Source of the DNA: an uncultured Saprospiraceae bacterium
GTDB lineage: Bacteria; Bacteroidota; Bacteroidia; Chitinophagales; Saprospiraceae
Assembly (NCBI GenBank): GCA_938015435.1
Contig: CALLPN010000028.1
Coordinates: 1-64,000 of the forward strand
Reading direction: 5' to 3'
Length of the DNA stretch: 64,000 nt
Shown: positions 19,368 through 31,700 of the stretch, piece by piece
Layout of the letters: each line of letters opens with the position of its first letter
How positions within the stretch are numbered: the first letter of the stretch is position 1
Program-made: the position numbers and the translations under genes
Notes under the pieces: generated by a model
Seen by the model: only the letters and a program-made list of their open reading frames with translations
Databases searched by the model: none
What the model was told of the DNA's origin: nothing

Positions 19368-20660
19368 ATGTGGAATACAAACTGGGCGATTTACATTTTT
19401 ATGACTGCTATCTTAGTGTCTTCTTGTTCTGAGGATAATAATATAGAAAATCCACAGACTGATCCTCCAAATATCTTGCTTATAATAGCGGACGATTTAG
19501 GTAAAGACGCCATTAGTGGCTATTCAGAAGGAGGGATAAAACCTAACACCCCAAATATCGATGCTATTCGAAACGCTGGTATTACATTTAACAACTTTTG
19601 GGTCAATCCTACATGTACACCCACCAGAGCATCCATCATAACTGGAAAATATGGATATAGAACAGGAATCAAATGGGCAGGCGATGAACTAGATCCATCG
19701 GAAGTAACCTTACAAAAGTATATTAGTGATGAAACGAATAATAGGTATTCATCAGCAATTATAGGAAAGTGGCATCTGTCAGGTAGTAATTCAAATTTCA
19801 ATCCTGAAACTTTTGGGATCGACTATTACTCTGGTCTCATTCGAGGTGCAGTAAATGATTATTATCAGTGGCAGCTTACAGAAGATGGATCGACATCAAT
19901 GCAATCTAGTTATATTACAGAGGCATTTACGGACTTATCTATCAATTGGATAAATCAACAATCAAAGCCTTGGTTCTTATGGCTTGCTTATAATGCACCT
20001 CATACTCCGTTTCATGCTCCACCCGACAATATGCATAGTCAAGGTAGTCTTGTAGAATATCAAGATAGTCAAGAGCCACTACCATATTATATGGCAGCAA
20101 TAGAAGCTATGGATTTTCAACTTGGTAGATTACTGGAGAGTATACCAGACGAAAAGAGAGATAACACAATAGTGCTCTTCTTAGGTGATAATGGCACACC
20201 TAATGAAGCAGCACAATCACCTTATGCTTCTAATACAGTAAAAGGAACACTTTATCAAGGTGGAATCAATGTACCCATGTTTATCTCAGGTAAAGGAGTG
20301 GAGCGAATCGGAACAGACAATAATTTAATATCATGTATAGATTTATTTGCTACAATAGCTGAAATTACTGGAGTAGGTCCATCAGAAATTAATGATAGCA
20401 AAAGTTTTAAATCAGTACTCTCTCAATCAACTACTACCCGCAATTATCAATACTCTGAGATGGATAACGGTACCAATAATTCATGGACTATCAGGGATAA
20501 CAGATATAAGTTAATTATAAATGCAACTGGTAATGAAGAAATGTATGATTTAGAAGTGGACCCTTATGAACAAAATAATTTGGTGAATGGATCTTTCACT
20601 CCTGAAGAATCGATTGCGAATCTTGAATTAAAAAACGAACTTGATGTAATTAGGAATTAA
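19368..20660 (+). CDS. Cys-type sulfatase (lipoprotein)
   Basis: NILLIIADDLGKD, CTPTRASIITGKYGYRTG (CxPxR), GKWHLSG, LFLGDNGTP; N-terminal lipobox VSSC. Confidence 0.93.
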   Translation: MWNTNWAIYIFMTAILVSSCSEDNNIENPQTDPPNILLIIADDLGKDAISGYSEGGIKPNTPNIDAIRNAGITFNNFWVNPTCTPTRASIITGKYGYRTGIKWAGDELDPSEVTLQKYISDETNNRYSSAIIGKWHLSGSNSNFNPETFGIDYYSGLIRGAVNDYYQWQLTEDGSTSMQSSYITEAFTDLSINWINQQSKPWFLWLAYNAPHTPFHAPPDNMHSQGSLVEYQDSQEPLPYYMAAIEAMDFQLGRLLESIPDEKRDNTIVLFLGDNGTPNEAAQSPYASNTVKGTLYQGGINVPMFISGKGVERIGTDNNLISCIDLFATIAEITGVGPSEINDSKSFKSVLSQSTTTRNYQYSEMDNGTNNSWTIRDNRYKLIINATGNEEMYDLEVDPYEQNNLVNGSFTPEESIANLELKNELDVIRN

Positions 20661-20692
20661 GCTAACTGGCTGTAACAATAGAAATTAAGAAC

Positions 20693-20721
20693 GGCGCATT
20701 TTACAACTTGTAAAATGTGCC
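20693..20721 (+). terminator. Rho-independent-like hairpin after sulfatase
   Basis: ggcgcattttaca / tgtaaaatgtgcc stem (13 bp with one wobble), 3-nt loop; no strong T-tract. Confidence 0.55.
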
Positions 20722-20816
20722 ATTCTAATATAAGTCTTTCGTAAAATAAAAACTCTATCCTTTATCACAAACTTCATTGATAAGAATACGCTATTTGCAA
20801 ATTCAATTAATTAGCG

Positions 20817-23800
20817 CTACTCAACGACAGTAATTTTTCGAATGGATCTTCCAATAGATATACCATCTTTTAATTCTAGCAAATAACTTCCTGATCTAAA
20901 ATTTGAAACATCAATAAAATCTGGAGAATTATAAGTATTTATTTTTATTCCATGTAAGGTAAATATTGTTATCTCGAACTGCTCTACATCTTCCCATTGT
21001 ATATAGATCAAATCAGAAGCAGGATTAGGAAATATTTTTAATCTTAAGTCTACCTCTTGAATACCTGTCGACATTAAGGCTACACCGTCACAATCTTCAT
21101 CAATATCATTATCCAAAATTTCTACGCCCTCAGGATTAATATCAGAATTTTGATCATTACAATCATCCACTAGATCATAACCATCTTGATCGAGATCATC
21201 ATCTAGAGTATCAGCATTGCAATCTTCGTCTACCCCATTATATGGAATCTCTACCTTCCCTGGATTGATCTGTGAATCAGTGTCGTCACAATCATCTATA
21301 AGAAAATATCCGTCTTGATCTAGATCATCATCTAAAGTATCAGCATTACAATCTTCATCTATACCATTATAAGGAACTTCGACTTGCCCTGGATTAATCT
21401 GCGAATCAGTGTCGTCACAATCATCTATAAGAAAATATCCGTCTTGATCTAGATCATCATCTAAAGTATCTGTATCACAATCATCATCCTTCCCATTATA
21501 TGGAATCTCTACTTCATTTGGATTAATCTCAGAATTTTGATCATCGCAATCCCCTCCGCTTGTCGCATAATTAGGCGGTAATCCACAAGATTCTACAGTC
21601 TGACTATCGACACCAAATCCATCTCCATCTTCGTCAAGATAGTAGGTTTCCATCTCTAAATTATCATCTATATAACCATTACAATCATTATCCGCATTAT
21701 CACAAATTTCTAGAGAAGATGGATTGATAGATGGATCGAGATCATTACAATCTTCATAAGAATAATAGCCATCCTCATCCTCATCTATGCCACAGAAAAA
21801 TATATAATTACTTATCGACCCAGGAGCTGTTGTGCCTATGCAATTGTCTGCCTCAGTTACTACAAGAAGTACATCAGGAAAATTAGGGTCGAACGGAAAG
21901 TTGAATGCTATGTCACAATCAGTGACCGCATCAATGAGAGCGCCTTCTGTCCCCAACTCAGAATTATATTGAATCAAAGTAATGAAAGGTGTCCATGATT
22001 CAAAATCGAAATCCTTACAAAAGCTAAACACATAATCTGTAGCAGGAACAAGATTATTGATTTGATATGCATTCTGCGCATATGCCTTATAGCCACTATC
22101 ATGAGGTCCATCTTCACAATAGTCCTCTATCATATCAAAATCAGCATAGGGCCCAAAAAAGTAATTATTACAACCCATCACTTCATAATCTACTCCATCA
22201 CAATCTTCGTCGATCCCATTATTAGGAATGTCAACAGCTGAAGGATTTATAGATGCATCTGCATCATCACAGTCAATATCACTTGAGAACCCATCAGCAT
22301 CGGCGTCTAATTCATCAACAATCCCGTTACAGTTATCATCGATCATATTACCTGCGATCTCAATCACGCCTGGATTTATATTAGGATTAGTATCGTCACA
22401 GTCTTCCGGAGTCTCATAACCATCACCATCCGCATCTAATTCGTCGATGGTGCCATTACAGTTATCATCTACTCCGTTTGCAGGGATTTCTGAGAGCCCT
22501 GGATTAACTAATGGATTATTATCATCACAATCTTCTGTAACGATATATCCATCTTGATCAGCATCATTATCCAAAGTCGCTGGATTACAATCATCGTCTA
22601 TCATATTAAATGGAATCTCATCTACTCCAGCATTGATCGCTGAGTCTGTATCATCACAATCCTCAAAATCTGCGTAGCCGTCACCATCTTGATCTCTATT
22701 ATTACATCCAAATGTCGGAATCCCATTCTTAAAGAAGTTCATAGATTCACAATTATCCGCATCCTGTATAATTAGTAAAAGAGAATGATTATTACTTAAC
22801 ACTTCTGTTAATTCAATAATTACACGACAATCATATACTTGATTTTCAATAGAAACTATTTCGTCCGTAAAATCGTCAAAAACAACGACGCTAATTTTAC
22901 TCTTCCACAGGGTCTCGTCATACGACTCGCAATGATCATAATAATATTCTATTCCGACATCAATAGAATTCAATAAATATACTTGCCCTGGAATGACTTC
23001 AATATCAGTTGCTTGAAGAGGCTCATCAAAACAATTAATCGATTGATTAAAAATATTAATTGTTGCAGTATTCACATCCAAACAAATCTCTGGTATCGCA
23101 TCTTCGCCATCGCAGTCTTCATCTATTCCATTACTCGCAATATCTGTAGCTCCTGGATATATCGCAGGGTTATTATCATCGCAATCAATATTATCCAAAA
23201 ATCCATCTCCATCAACATCCAAAATGTCTACTAAGCCATCACAGTTTTCATCTATATTATTATTAGGAATTTCTGCTGCTCCTGGATTGATAGTAGGATC
23301 ATTATCATCGCAATCCACATCACTGGTATAAGTATCACCATCAACATCTAACAGCTCCACCGTGACAGATGCCTGAAGACCATTACCATAGTTGAAAAAA
23401 CTACAGCTCGCGGAACTGTCCAAGCGGACCGTTCTGATCATATATTTATTAAGACCATCATTAGGAGATAAATCAGTGTAAGTATCACCATCAATGTAAT
23501 CCTCAGTAACCTTGACAAAAGTGTCAGCATCTTCTCCTCCAGCTCTATATACTTGGACTCCTAATATGTCTTCTTCTGGATTTACCCAATCCATTTTCAC
23601 GGTACCATTTTGTACTGCTAACTCTAGCTCAGATACAGGCTCAACTATATGTAAAGTCAAAGTAGGATCACCCCATAAAGTCAATGAAACCTCATTAGAT
23701 CTATTAAATGAAAAGCTAACATAGTTACCCACTGCACCTTCAGCATTAGCTCCTCTCCGATGACAATAACCGAATGTCTCGCCAGATTGCAAATATTGAG

Positions 23801-25073
23801 TGGGCATATTATATACGCCCCATGTAGAGCCCAAGGTAGGGCTCTTAGAAGCGAGTGATGCATTCATCAGTTGACTCGCATAAGTCCAATTGCCTATATT
23901 ACTCGCTGCCAGACTTACAAAAGCAACCTGCATAGAATCATTTTTAAAGTTGGCAGAAGAAATTCTACCATTGATCGATTGACCTCCTGGCGCACCAAAC
24001 CCATTGATACTTGCGTATAAATATGAATCTAGGCCAAGATCAACATCCGGCTGGGTATTGGTAGTTTGTGTTAAGCGTTTTGAATTATGTGCATTCTCAG
24101 ATAACAAAAATAGATTCCGATGCATACTACTTGGAAAAGCCGCACTATTCCAATGAAGGAAATAATCATTATTAAACGTAATCTGATGCTTTCTAAAACG
24201 TATATTCTTCTCTAGATATCTTTGGTACAGTTCGTAGGGTTCTTCTTCAAAAATAGGAAGATGCTCAAAATATATCCTGCCTACTTCTAACTCTGCATCA
24301 GAAGGTAATGTCGTATGATCATACCTACCATCGCCTATTCTATTTTCATGTATTTGATATGTATTGTTTGTATCTACCGCAGAATGATCTGTCCATTCAT
24401 AATTCATATCTGCATAATATCCATCAGCGATCCACGCACCCGTATGATAGCCATGACCATCTGGTGCACTCACTACACCACTCAGTGGTCTAGCTACATC
24501 ACCTATAATAAATAAAGATCTCAAATTTTGATTTTGGAAATAGACTTGACGTATCTTGTTTTTGACTTCAAAGTCTCTTTCTTCTGGACTCACTAATAAT
24601 AGATAAACCGTCCAACCATCAGAGATTAGCGCTTGTTTGTAATCTTCATAGGTTGACGCTATCAATGGATGTAAGTCACTATCCATTACGACTAATACAC
24701 CTCCTTTGCTTTCATCATGATTCAGTTCTATACCTGCAATTATGACCGTACCAGGATCTCCTTGAGTGATCTGTCCTTTACCAAAACTGTAATGATGCGG
24801 TACTCCCTTCTCATAGTTATCAATAGTGAATACGTTACTATTAACATATTCATAGCTGTTATTACTTCTGCCCTCTTTATCCGTTTTGAGGTATCTAAAA
24901 TCTGTAGAAGGATTCTCTACCAATGGCATTACTAATGTCAATCTATTATTAGAATCATCATAAATAAACTCTTCCAGGCCACCAAAATAATCACCATACC
25001 ATGCATCCAAGGTACTTTGTGACTGAGCTAAAAATGAAATCGTTGACAATAGACAAATTAAAAGGATTCTCAT
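20817..25073 (-). CDS. Large surface protein: C25-like N-terminus, Fn3-like segment, MopE-type DCDD repeats, T9SS sorting domain
   Basis: GGVLVVMDSDLHPLI..YEDYKQALISDGWTVY...LRSLFIIGDVARP, LWGDPTLTLHI, many DxDGYxxxxDCDDxxxxINPGxxEIPxNGIDxDCDG units, C-terminal LKIFPNPASDLIYI...GSYLLELKDGISIGRSIRKITVVE. Confidence 0.8.
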   Translation of the reverse strand: MRILLICLLSTISFLAQSQSTLDAWYGDYFGGLEEFIYDDSNNRLTLVMPLVENPSTDFRYLKTDKEGRSNNSYEYVNSNVFTIDNYEKGVPHHYSFGKGQITQGDPGTVIIAGIELNHDESKGGVLVVMDSDLHPLIASTYEDYKQALISDGWTVYLLLVSPEERDFEVKNKIRQVYFQNQNLRSLFIIGDVARPLSGVVSAPDGHGYHTGAWIADGYYADMNYEWTDHSAVDTNNTYQIHENRIGDGRYDHTTLPSDAELEVGRIYFEHLPIFEEEPYELYQRYLEKNIRFRKHQITFNNDYFLHWNSAAFPSSMHRNLFLLSENAHNSKRLTQTTNTQPDVDLGLDSYLYASINGFGAPGGQSINGRISSANFKNDSMQVAFVSLAASNIGNWTYASQLMNASLASKSPTLGSTWGVYNMPTQYLQSGETFGYCHRRGANAEGAVGNYVSFSFNRSNEVSLTLWGDPTLTLHIVEPVSELELAVQNGTVKMDWVNPEEDILGVQVYRAGGEDADTFVKVTEDYIDGDTYTDLSPNDGLNKYMIRTVRLDSSASCSFFNYGNGLQASVTVELLDVDGDTYTSDVDCDDNDPTINPGAAEIPNNNIDENCDGLVDILDVDGDGFLDNIDCDDNNPAIYPGATDIASNGIDEDCDGEDAIPEICLDVNTATINIFNQSINCFDEPLQATDIEVIPGQVYLLNSIDVGIEYYYDHCESYDETLWKSKISVVVFDDFTDEIVSIENQVYDCRVIIELTEVLSNNHSLLLIIQDADNCESMNFFKNGIPTFGCNNRDQDGDGYADFEDCDDTDSAINAGVDEIPFNMIDDDCNPATLDNDADQDGYIVTEDCDDNNPLVNPGLSEIPANGVDDNCNGTIDELDADGDGYETPEDCDDTNPNINPGVIEIAGNMIDDNCNGIVDELDADADGFSSDIDCDDADASINPSAVDIPNNGIDEDCDGVDYEVMGCNNYFFGPYADFDMIEDYCEDGPHDSGYKAYAQNAYQINNLVPATDYVFSFCKDFDFESWTPFITLIQYNSELGTEGALIDAVTDCDIAFNFPFDPNFPDVLLVVTEADNCIGTTAPGSISNYIFFCGIDEDEDGYYSYEDCNDLDPSINPSSLEICDNADNDCNGYIDDNLEMETYYLDEDGDGFGVDSQTVESCGLPPNYATSGGDCDDQNSEINPNEVEIPYNGKDDDCDTDTLDDDLDQDGYFLIDDCDDTDSQINPGQVEVPYNGIDEDCNADTLDDDLDQDGYFLIDDCDDTDSQINPGKVEIPYNGVDEDCNADTLDDDLDQDGYDLVDDCNDQNSDINPEGVEILDNDIDEDCDGVALMSTGIQEVDLRLKIFPNPASDLIYIQWEDVEQFEITIFTLHGIKINTYNSPDFIDVSNFRSGSYLLELKDGISIGRSIRKITVVE
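21185..21570 (-). repeat. Tandem 129-bp (43-aa) DCDD repeats
   Basis: The cttgatc.agatcatcatcta.agtatc anchor recurs at 21185, 21314 and 21443 (129-bp spacing). Confidence 0.85.
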
Positions 25074-25390
25074 CTGAAATTAGGTTTAGAGTGATTGATA
25101 AGATTAAATAGAAACATCTGATCAAGAGATATGTACTTAATAGAACAAAAGGTAAACAACAATCCAAAAAATTATATAATCCATGAATAAAATATATCTA
25201 CCCATTGCCTTCGATTCACAAACTATAGCATACAACAGGCATATATAGACTCGATACTATCAAGTCAATATCTTTTTTATTACCTTGTGATACTATCATA
25301 TACAGGAAAGACTAATGATATAAAACATCTCATCGAAACTGCATATGAAGGCCGAGTAATTGTCGATCACACCCCAAATACAAACACACA

Positions 25391-28300
25391 ATGCGCCCTA
25401 GCTTATTGCGACTTTTTATATTCAGTGCAATCTGCTTTTACAATTTCAGTATAGCTCATTGTCAAGATAAAGAACTTCAAGACCTAACAGATCAATACAG
25501 TGCATCAGTTAATCTAACACAAAAAGAGCATCTTTCCAATTTATTGAATGCTGAGAAAAACTATTATTCTCAAGATAGTTTTGAGAATTATTTAAAGGTC
25601 AAATATTCAATTTTTGAACTATTAGCCAATGACGAAAAAATAGAAGCAGCTTATCAACATGCTAACTTCAAAGAAGATATTTTAACGAATCTACAGCAAG
25701 TAGCTAGTGAAGAATTGATCTCATATTACGACAGGATTCTTAGATATTCAATTAAGAATCAACATTTTGAGGCGATGAAATATCTCGCACAGCATTCGTT
25801 AAATGGCATACAATCTAATACAAGAACTGATAGCATTTATATGTATACTTATTACAGTCGTATTGGGCTCACCTGTAGATATTTGGGAGAATATGAAACT
25901 TCATTTGAAAATTTACAAAATTCGCTAAAGGTAGGAACATTGATATATGGAGAAGATCACTTAACCATAGCGAGTACCTATTACAATATTGGTGTCAACT
26001 ATTCTATCATAGGTAACTATCATGAAGGCTTGAAATATTTACTCCAAGCAAAAGATACTAAACTCAAACATTATACTGAAGATAGTTTGGCACTTAAAAG
26101 TGAATTCAATGCTCTTGGCATGGTATACGAAGGCCTTGGTGAATATGATTTAGCTATGGAATACCATGAGAAAACAATCCATTTAAAGTCGAAAAACACA
26201 AAACAATTTAATCTAGGATTAGGTCGAAGTTATCTCAATCTAGGTACCTTATTGCTCTCTATGGGCAAACCACAATTGGCTTATCAAAAAAGCAAATTCG
26301 CTTTAAACCAATTAAAAGATATAGGTAAAGACGATGCTGAAATGAATATTTGGCTATTAAATAATATTGGCCGTAGTCTAATAGCTATGGATCGACCAGA
26401 AGAAGCTCGTAAATATCTCAATATTGGTTTACTAAAAAACAAGAATAAATTTGACCTTAGCATAGATGCAAGTTTAGAAGAAAATCTGGGTATGGCAACA
26501 ATGAAAATGAAATTCTATGATGACGCGATCAAATATCTATCCAGTTCTCAAGAAAAATTTATTAAAGATTCTCCAATTCACCAAAGGATCGCTCAATTGG
26601 ATATTGGACTTTCTAAATGTTATTTTCATAAAGAAAATTATAAACGATCAGAAGCATATGCGCTTCAATCACTTGGGAGAGTACAAAACAAAATCGATAA
26701 GAAACACCCTTTACTTTTCCAACCCTACTTCCAATTAGGAAAGGTCTATAACAAATTAAAAGATGAAAGAAGAGCTATAGAATATATTAATAAAATCGAT
26801 TCTCTTTCAAATATACCAAGCCTACAACTACTTCAAACACTAAATCTAAAACTAGAGATACTTGAAAAATTAGATAGACATAAATTTATTATTGAAAAAA
26901 ATAAAGGTAATAAACTGATAGCTCAAACACTAAAAAAATACATTCCTACAGAGGAAAAATATCTTCTTTCTAAGGAAATAAAAAAATACTATAATTTATG
27001 CCTAAGAAATTGGGAAGCCAACAGGAATCCAGAAAGTGAACTCCTCAGCATATTCTCAAATAGTAAAAACAGTATTCTAAAAGCCAGTGTTTTATCTAAT
27101 CAATTAGCGACATATGCCGATATACCTTCTAAAATAACAGATAGAGAATATGCATTGGCTAAGAAAATTAGAAACTTGGAGAAACTGATTGTGTATAACT
27201 ATGAGCCTTCTAGTCAAGATACTAGTCGATTAAATATGGAAATACTAGAAAATACACACAGACAATACAAATCACTTCTAGATACTATTGAACAGTATTA
27301 CCCAAGATACTTTGACTTGAAGTACAATAGTAATCAATCTGCAATGAATAACTTAGCAACATCACTAAATGAAAATACAGCAGTATTAGATTACTTTATT
27401 GGTAAAGAATATATTTGGACTTTGAGATTATACAAAGGAAAATATAATCTTTACAAGAAAAGCATCGATGATGAATGGAGTGAAACTTTATTAAGCTACA
27501 AAAATTCATTGATTGATCATACTACGATACTAGATGAAAGTAATACGAATTCTGTATATAATAATTTTGTATCCCAGTCGCCAAAAATTTACACTTATTT
27601 ATTAGCTGAGTCTTTGGAAAACTTGCCAGACACAGTGAATTATCTAGTAATTATTCCTGACGGAATCTTAAATTTAATTCCGTTTGAAACCTTGCTCCAA
27701 AGTGATAAAAACATCATTTCTAAGGACTACAAAAACCTCGACTACTTGATTAATTCCTACAGTATCGGTTACGCTTATTCTATATCCTTAATAAATAATC
27801 ACATTGGGAAATCGGAAAATTCTAAAGTTAACTATTCTGGTTTTGCTCCACAATACTTGACTCTAGAATATAATACTGATCTAACAATACCTCTAACAGA
27901 TCTTCCTTCCGCAAGAGAGTCTGTGGTAAAATCGTCTCAATTATTCGAGGGTCGAAGTTACGTTTCAGATCATGCGACTAAAGTAAGTTTTGTAAACTCT
28001 GCAGATGAAGCGTCTGTACTTCATCTAGCTATGCACTGCGTCATAGACAACGATAGTCCCATGGACACCAAATTGATTTTTGACTCCAACAGTAACGATA
28101 ATGCTAATTATCTCAAAGCTTCAGATCTATATAACCTGCAATTAGATAATCAACTAAGCGTATTGACTGCGTGTAATACGGGTGTAGGCAATATAAGGGA
28201 AGGAGAAGGAGTCATTAGCCTATCTAGAGCATTTACTTATGCCGGTAGCGAAAGTCTGATGATGAGCTTGTGGAATGTCCCTGATACTCAAACTGCTGAT

Positions 28301-28543
28301 ATTGTCGAATCATTTTTCGCCAATTTAAAAGAAGGCCGTCGCAAAGATGAATCTCTTAGAAATGCAAAATTAGATTATCTCGCAAGAACTACTAAAAGTA
28401 CCTCTCACCCTATGTTTTGGGCGGGCTTTATAATTACTGGAAATACGGCACCCATCAATCTTTCAGCAGGATCTAGTCCTCTTTTCTACATTATTCCATT
28501 AATCGGTTTTCTGCTATTCTTGTTGTATCGAGTTCGACAATAA
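25391..28543 (+). CDS. TPR-CHAT protein with N-terminal signal peptide and C-terminal TM helix
   Basis: TPR-like units (GLTCRYLGEYETSFENLQNSLKVG, GMVYEGLGEYDLAMEYHEKTI), CHAT motifs LHLAMHCVIDNDSP and LSVLTACNTGVGNIREGEGVISLSRAF, SLWNVPD, HPMFWAGFIITG; terminal LFYIIPLIGFLLFLLYRVRQ. Confidence 0.9.
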   Translation: MRPSLLRLFIFSAICFYNFSIAHCQDKELQDLTDQYSASVNLTQKEHLSNLLNAEKNYYSQDSFENYLKVKYSIFELLANDEKIEAAYQHANFKEDILTNLQQVASEELISYYDRILRYSIKNQHFEAMKYLAQHSLNGIQSNTRTDSIYMYTYYSRIGLTCRYLGEYETSFENLQNSLKVGTLIYGEDHLTIASTYYNIGVNYSIIGNYHEGLKYLLQAKDTKLKHYTEDSLALKSEFNALGMVYEGLGEYDLAMEYHEKTIHLKSKNTKQFNLGLGRSYLNLGTLLLSMGKPQLAYQKSKFALNQLKDIGKDDAEMNIWLLNNIGRSLIAMDRPEEARKYLNIGLLKNKNKFDLSIDASLEENLGMATMKMKFYDDAIKYLSSSQEKFIKDSPIHQRIAQLDIGLSKCYFHKENYKRSEAYALQSLGRVQNKIDKKHPLLFQPYFQLGKVYNKLKDERRAIEYINKIDSLSNIPSLQLLQTLNLKLEILEKLDRHKFIIEKNKGNKLIAQTLKKYIPTEEKYLLSKEIKKYYNLCLRNWEANRNPESELLSIFSNSKNSILKASVLSNQLATYADIPSKITDREYALAKKIRNLEKLIVYNYEPSSQDTSRLNMEILENTHRQYKSLLDTIEQYYPRYFDLKYNSNQSAMNNLATSLNENTAVLDYFIGKEYIWTLRLYKGKYNLYKKSIDDEWSETLLSYKNSLIDHTTILDESNTNSVYNNFVSQSPKIYTYLLAESLENLPDTVNYLVIIPDGILNLIPFETLLQSDKNIISKDYKNLDYLINSYSIGYAYSISLINNHIGKSENSKVNYSGFAPQYLTLEYNTDLTIPLTDLPSARESVVKSSQLFEGRSYVSDHATKVSFVNSADEASVLHLAMHCVIDNDSPMDTKLIFDSNSNDNANYLKASDLYNLQLDNQLSVLTACNTGVGNIREGEGVISLSRAFTYAGSESLMMSLWNVPDTQTADIVESFFANLKEGRRKDESLRNAKLDYLARTTKSTSHPMFWAGFIITGNTAPINLSAGSSPLFYIIPLIGFLLFLLYRVRQ

Positions 28544-28792
28544 TGTTCAACGTCGAAACAATGTTATTACCTAAGAATCTATTCAATAATTAATCATCCA
28601 AACATCCTCAAATAATTGACTGTTAACGAATTAGAGTACTACTAATTTGTAGCATTTATAGTTATATCCTCACCACACTTTGTGGCTCGATCAAATCTAA
28701 TTACATTTTTTTCCGCCACGATCTTTACCTTTTGCTTGTTCGAATACATAGATAAGTGTAAGTCATTAATTTAAAAAGAACAATCAGTTTGT

Positions 28793-31700
28793 ATGATCTA
28801 TTTTAGATTTAATCTATCAATTCTACTCGTTTTCATATTATCTGCGTATGCAAATCTAAATGCTCAAGTTCCTATAAACGACAACCTATCAACGTTAAGA
28901 GCTGAGCAAACAGATGGCAATAAAATTAAATTGATTTGGGACTCCAATGATCTCAATAACGAACCGTTATTAATTGAACGAAGCGAAGTAAGAAATCAAT
29001 TTACTATAATAACTGAGAGTGCCATTGACGGTGAATTTATTGATCAGAATACAGAATTAGGTAAGATATATACTTATAAATTAACCAATAGCCTTAAAAA
29101 GTGGGAAATCAATGTTGGCTTCGAAATACCTAGAGTAGATTATCGAGGACGTGTACTATTACTTGTAGAGCAGAGCTTAACCTCTACCCTACAGGACAAA
29201 TTAGATCAATGGAAATTGAATGCTGAAGGTGATGGATGGTCGGTAGTACAGCGAAACGTTTCAAAATCATCAACTGTTGTGGAGGTCAAGGATATCATAA
29301 AGCAAGAATATTCTTCACAAGATGGATTGAAGTCACTATTCATTTTTGGTGACATTGCTGTTCCGTATAGTGGATCTACAGCATATGATGGGCATGCAGA
29401 TCATGGACCAGCTTGGCCGACAGATGTTTTTTATACGGACATGGATGAATCCTGGACAGATCACTTAGTCAACATACCCTTTGGAAACCAAAGACTGAGT
29501 AATATACCTGGAGATGGTAAATATGATAACAATTCACTAAGTGAGTCAGAATTGGAACTTGGACGTGTAGATTTATCCAATATGATACTTTTTCCAAAAT
29601 CAGAATTAGAATTACTTGAAACATATCTGGATAAGAACAATGATTTCAAGATGAGAAAAATAATGCCAAAAATACAAGCGTTTGCTCGAGATAATTTTGG
29701 GACAACTGACTCTGGAATTGGTCCAGCTAAATATTATCCAAACCTAGTAGGCGTTGACAATTTTAAAACCGGATCATATAGAGATGAATTAAATAATGAT
29801 AGCTACTTATTCGCTCATGGTAGTGGCGGTGGAACCTATGTTTCTGCACAAGGTATTTCTACTACAGAGTTAATGGTGACAGATTCATTGCAAGCAATAT
29901 TCGCAAGTTCCTTTGGTAGTTACTTTGGAGATTGGGATGTCAACAATAGTTACTTAAGAGCACAACTCTGTACAGGCACAGTATTGACAAGTACTTGGAG
30001 TATGTCTAAATATAACAATATGGCCTTGGGTAATACAATAGGATCCGATGTTAGAAATAAGCATGCCGAAATAAACACGTGGAACAAAAGAGTGGTCAGT
30101 ATCCAAGGAGATCCAACACTAAGAATGGAAATGGGTAATCCAATAGACGAGTTGTCTATGGAAATGGAAGGCGCTAATGTCAAAATAACTTGGGAATATG
30201 AATATGCCGATATTGATCAAATTACACATTTCAATATTTACCGTAAATCAAATTCCAAAAATAGATTTGAACTGATTGCCCACTTGAATAGCGACATCGT
30301 AACTTATACCGATACTGGACTGACAGAAAGTGGAACTACTCAATATATGGTACGCGCTGAATATCTAGAATCAACCCCAAGTGGATCATATTACAATCAA
30401 GGAATCGGAGTACCTAAAGAGATAGAAGTACCTACTATAGATCTAGATAATGATGGCTATGATAGCTATATGGATTGCAACGATCAAGTGGCCTCCATAA
30501 ATCCTGATATGGAAGAAAACCCGAATAATCAAGTAGATGACAACTGCAATGGAATAATAGATGAAGAAGATATTGATCAAGATGGATACTATAATGATAT
30601 AGATTGTAATGACGAAGATGCTGCTATCAATCCACTAGCTGAAGAAATCATAAACAATGGTATCGACGAAAATTGTGATGGTATTGATGATCTTCAAAAT
30701 GAATGTTATGAATATAGCGGTCTTCCGCAAAAAACTTTTTTCAGTCCATTCAGCTTCGATTTTAATGTAACCATTTGTGATGAACTAGATGGTATGCCTA
30801 TCGACCAACAAGTCAAACCTAATGATGCTTTTGCATTTGATGGTGAGAACGGTAGAAGTTACACTTTTAGCTTTTGCCAAGGTTATGATGAAAATGTCTG
30901 GAAAGCATTTATTCTAGTTTTTCCATATAATGAAATTACTGGACAAATAGGCCCACTGCTTGATTATAAGGAAGATTGTGAATATACATTTACTATTGAT
31001 TCGGCTTCAACTACACCAGATATTCTCATTGTCATCAAAGACAAAAACAAATGTCACCTAAACATAAATGATCTCACTCCAAACGGGTTTTTAAGTTTGA
31101 GCTGCGCATACATTGATTTAGATGAAGACGGATACTACGATTATGAAGAATGCGACGATTTCAATGCAAACGTAAATCCAGATCAAGTAGAAATACCATT
31201 TAATGGACTGGATGACGACTGTGATGAAAGCACCCTAGATGATGATGGTGATCAAGATGGATATGGGATCAACGATGACTGTGATGATACCGATCCTGCT
31301 ATAAATCCAAGTGCGTTAGAGATATCTGGAAATATGATCGATGACAATTGTAATGGCATTATTGATGAAGATGATGCAGATGGAGATGGATATTCTTCTG
31401 ATGTTGACTGTGATGATACCAACCCATTAGTCAATCCTGATTCATACGACTACCCCAATAATGGTCTCGATGATGATTGTAATGGAGTAGCTGCTGAAGT
31501 AGATAGTTGTACATACTACTTTTGGGGTCCCTATGACGATCTTGCAGGTATTACTGATTACTGTACTGACGAACCTATAAATAGTGGATATAAAGCCTTT
31601 GCTGCAAACTCTTACGAAATCAAAAATTTAACACCTGAAGTAAGATATGTTTATAGTTTCTGTGAAAATTTTGATTTTTCAATTTGGTCACCACTAATTA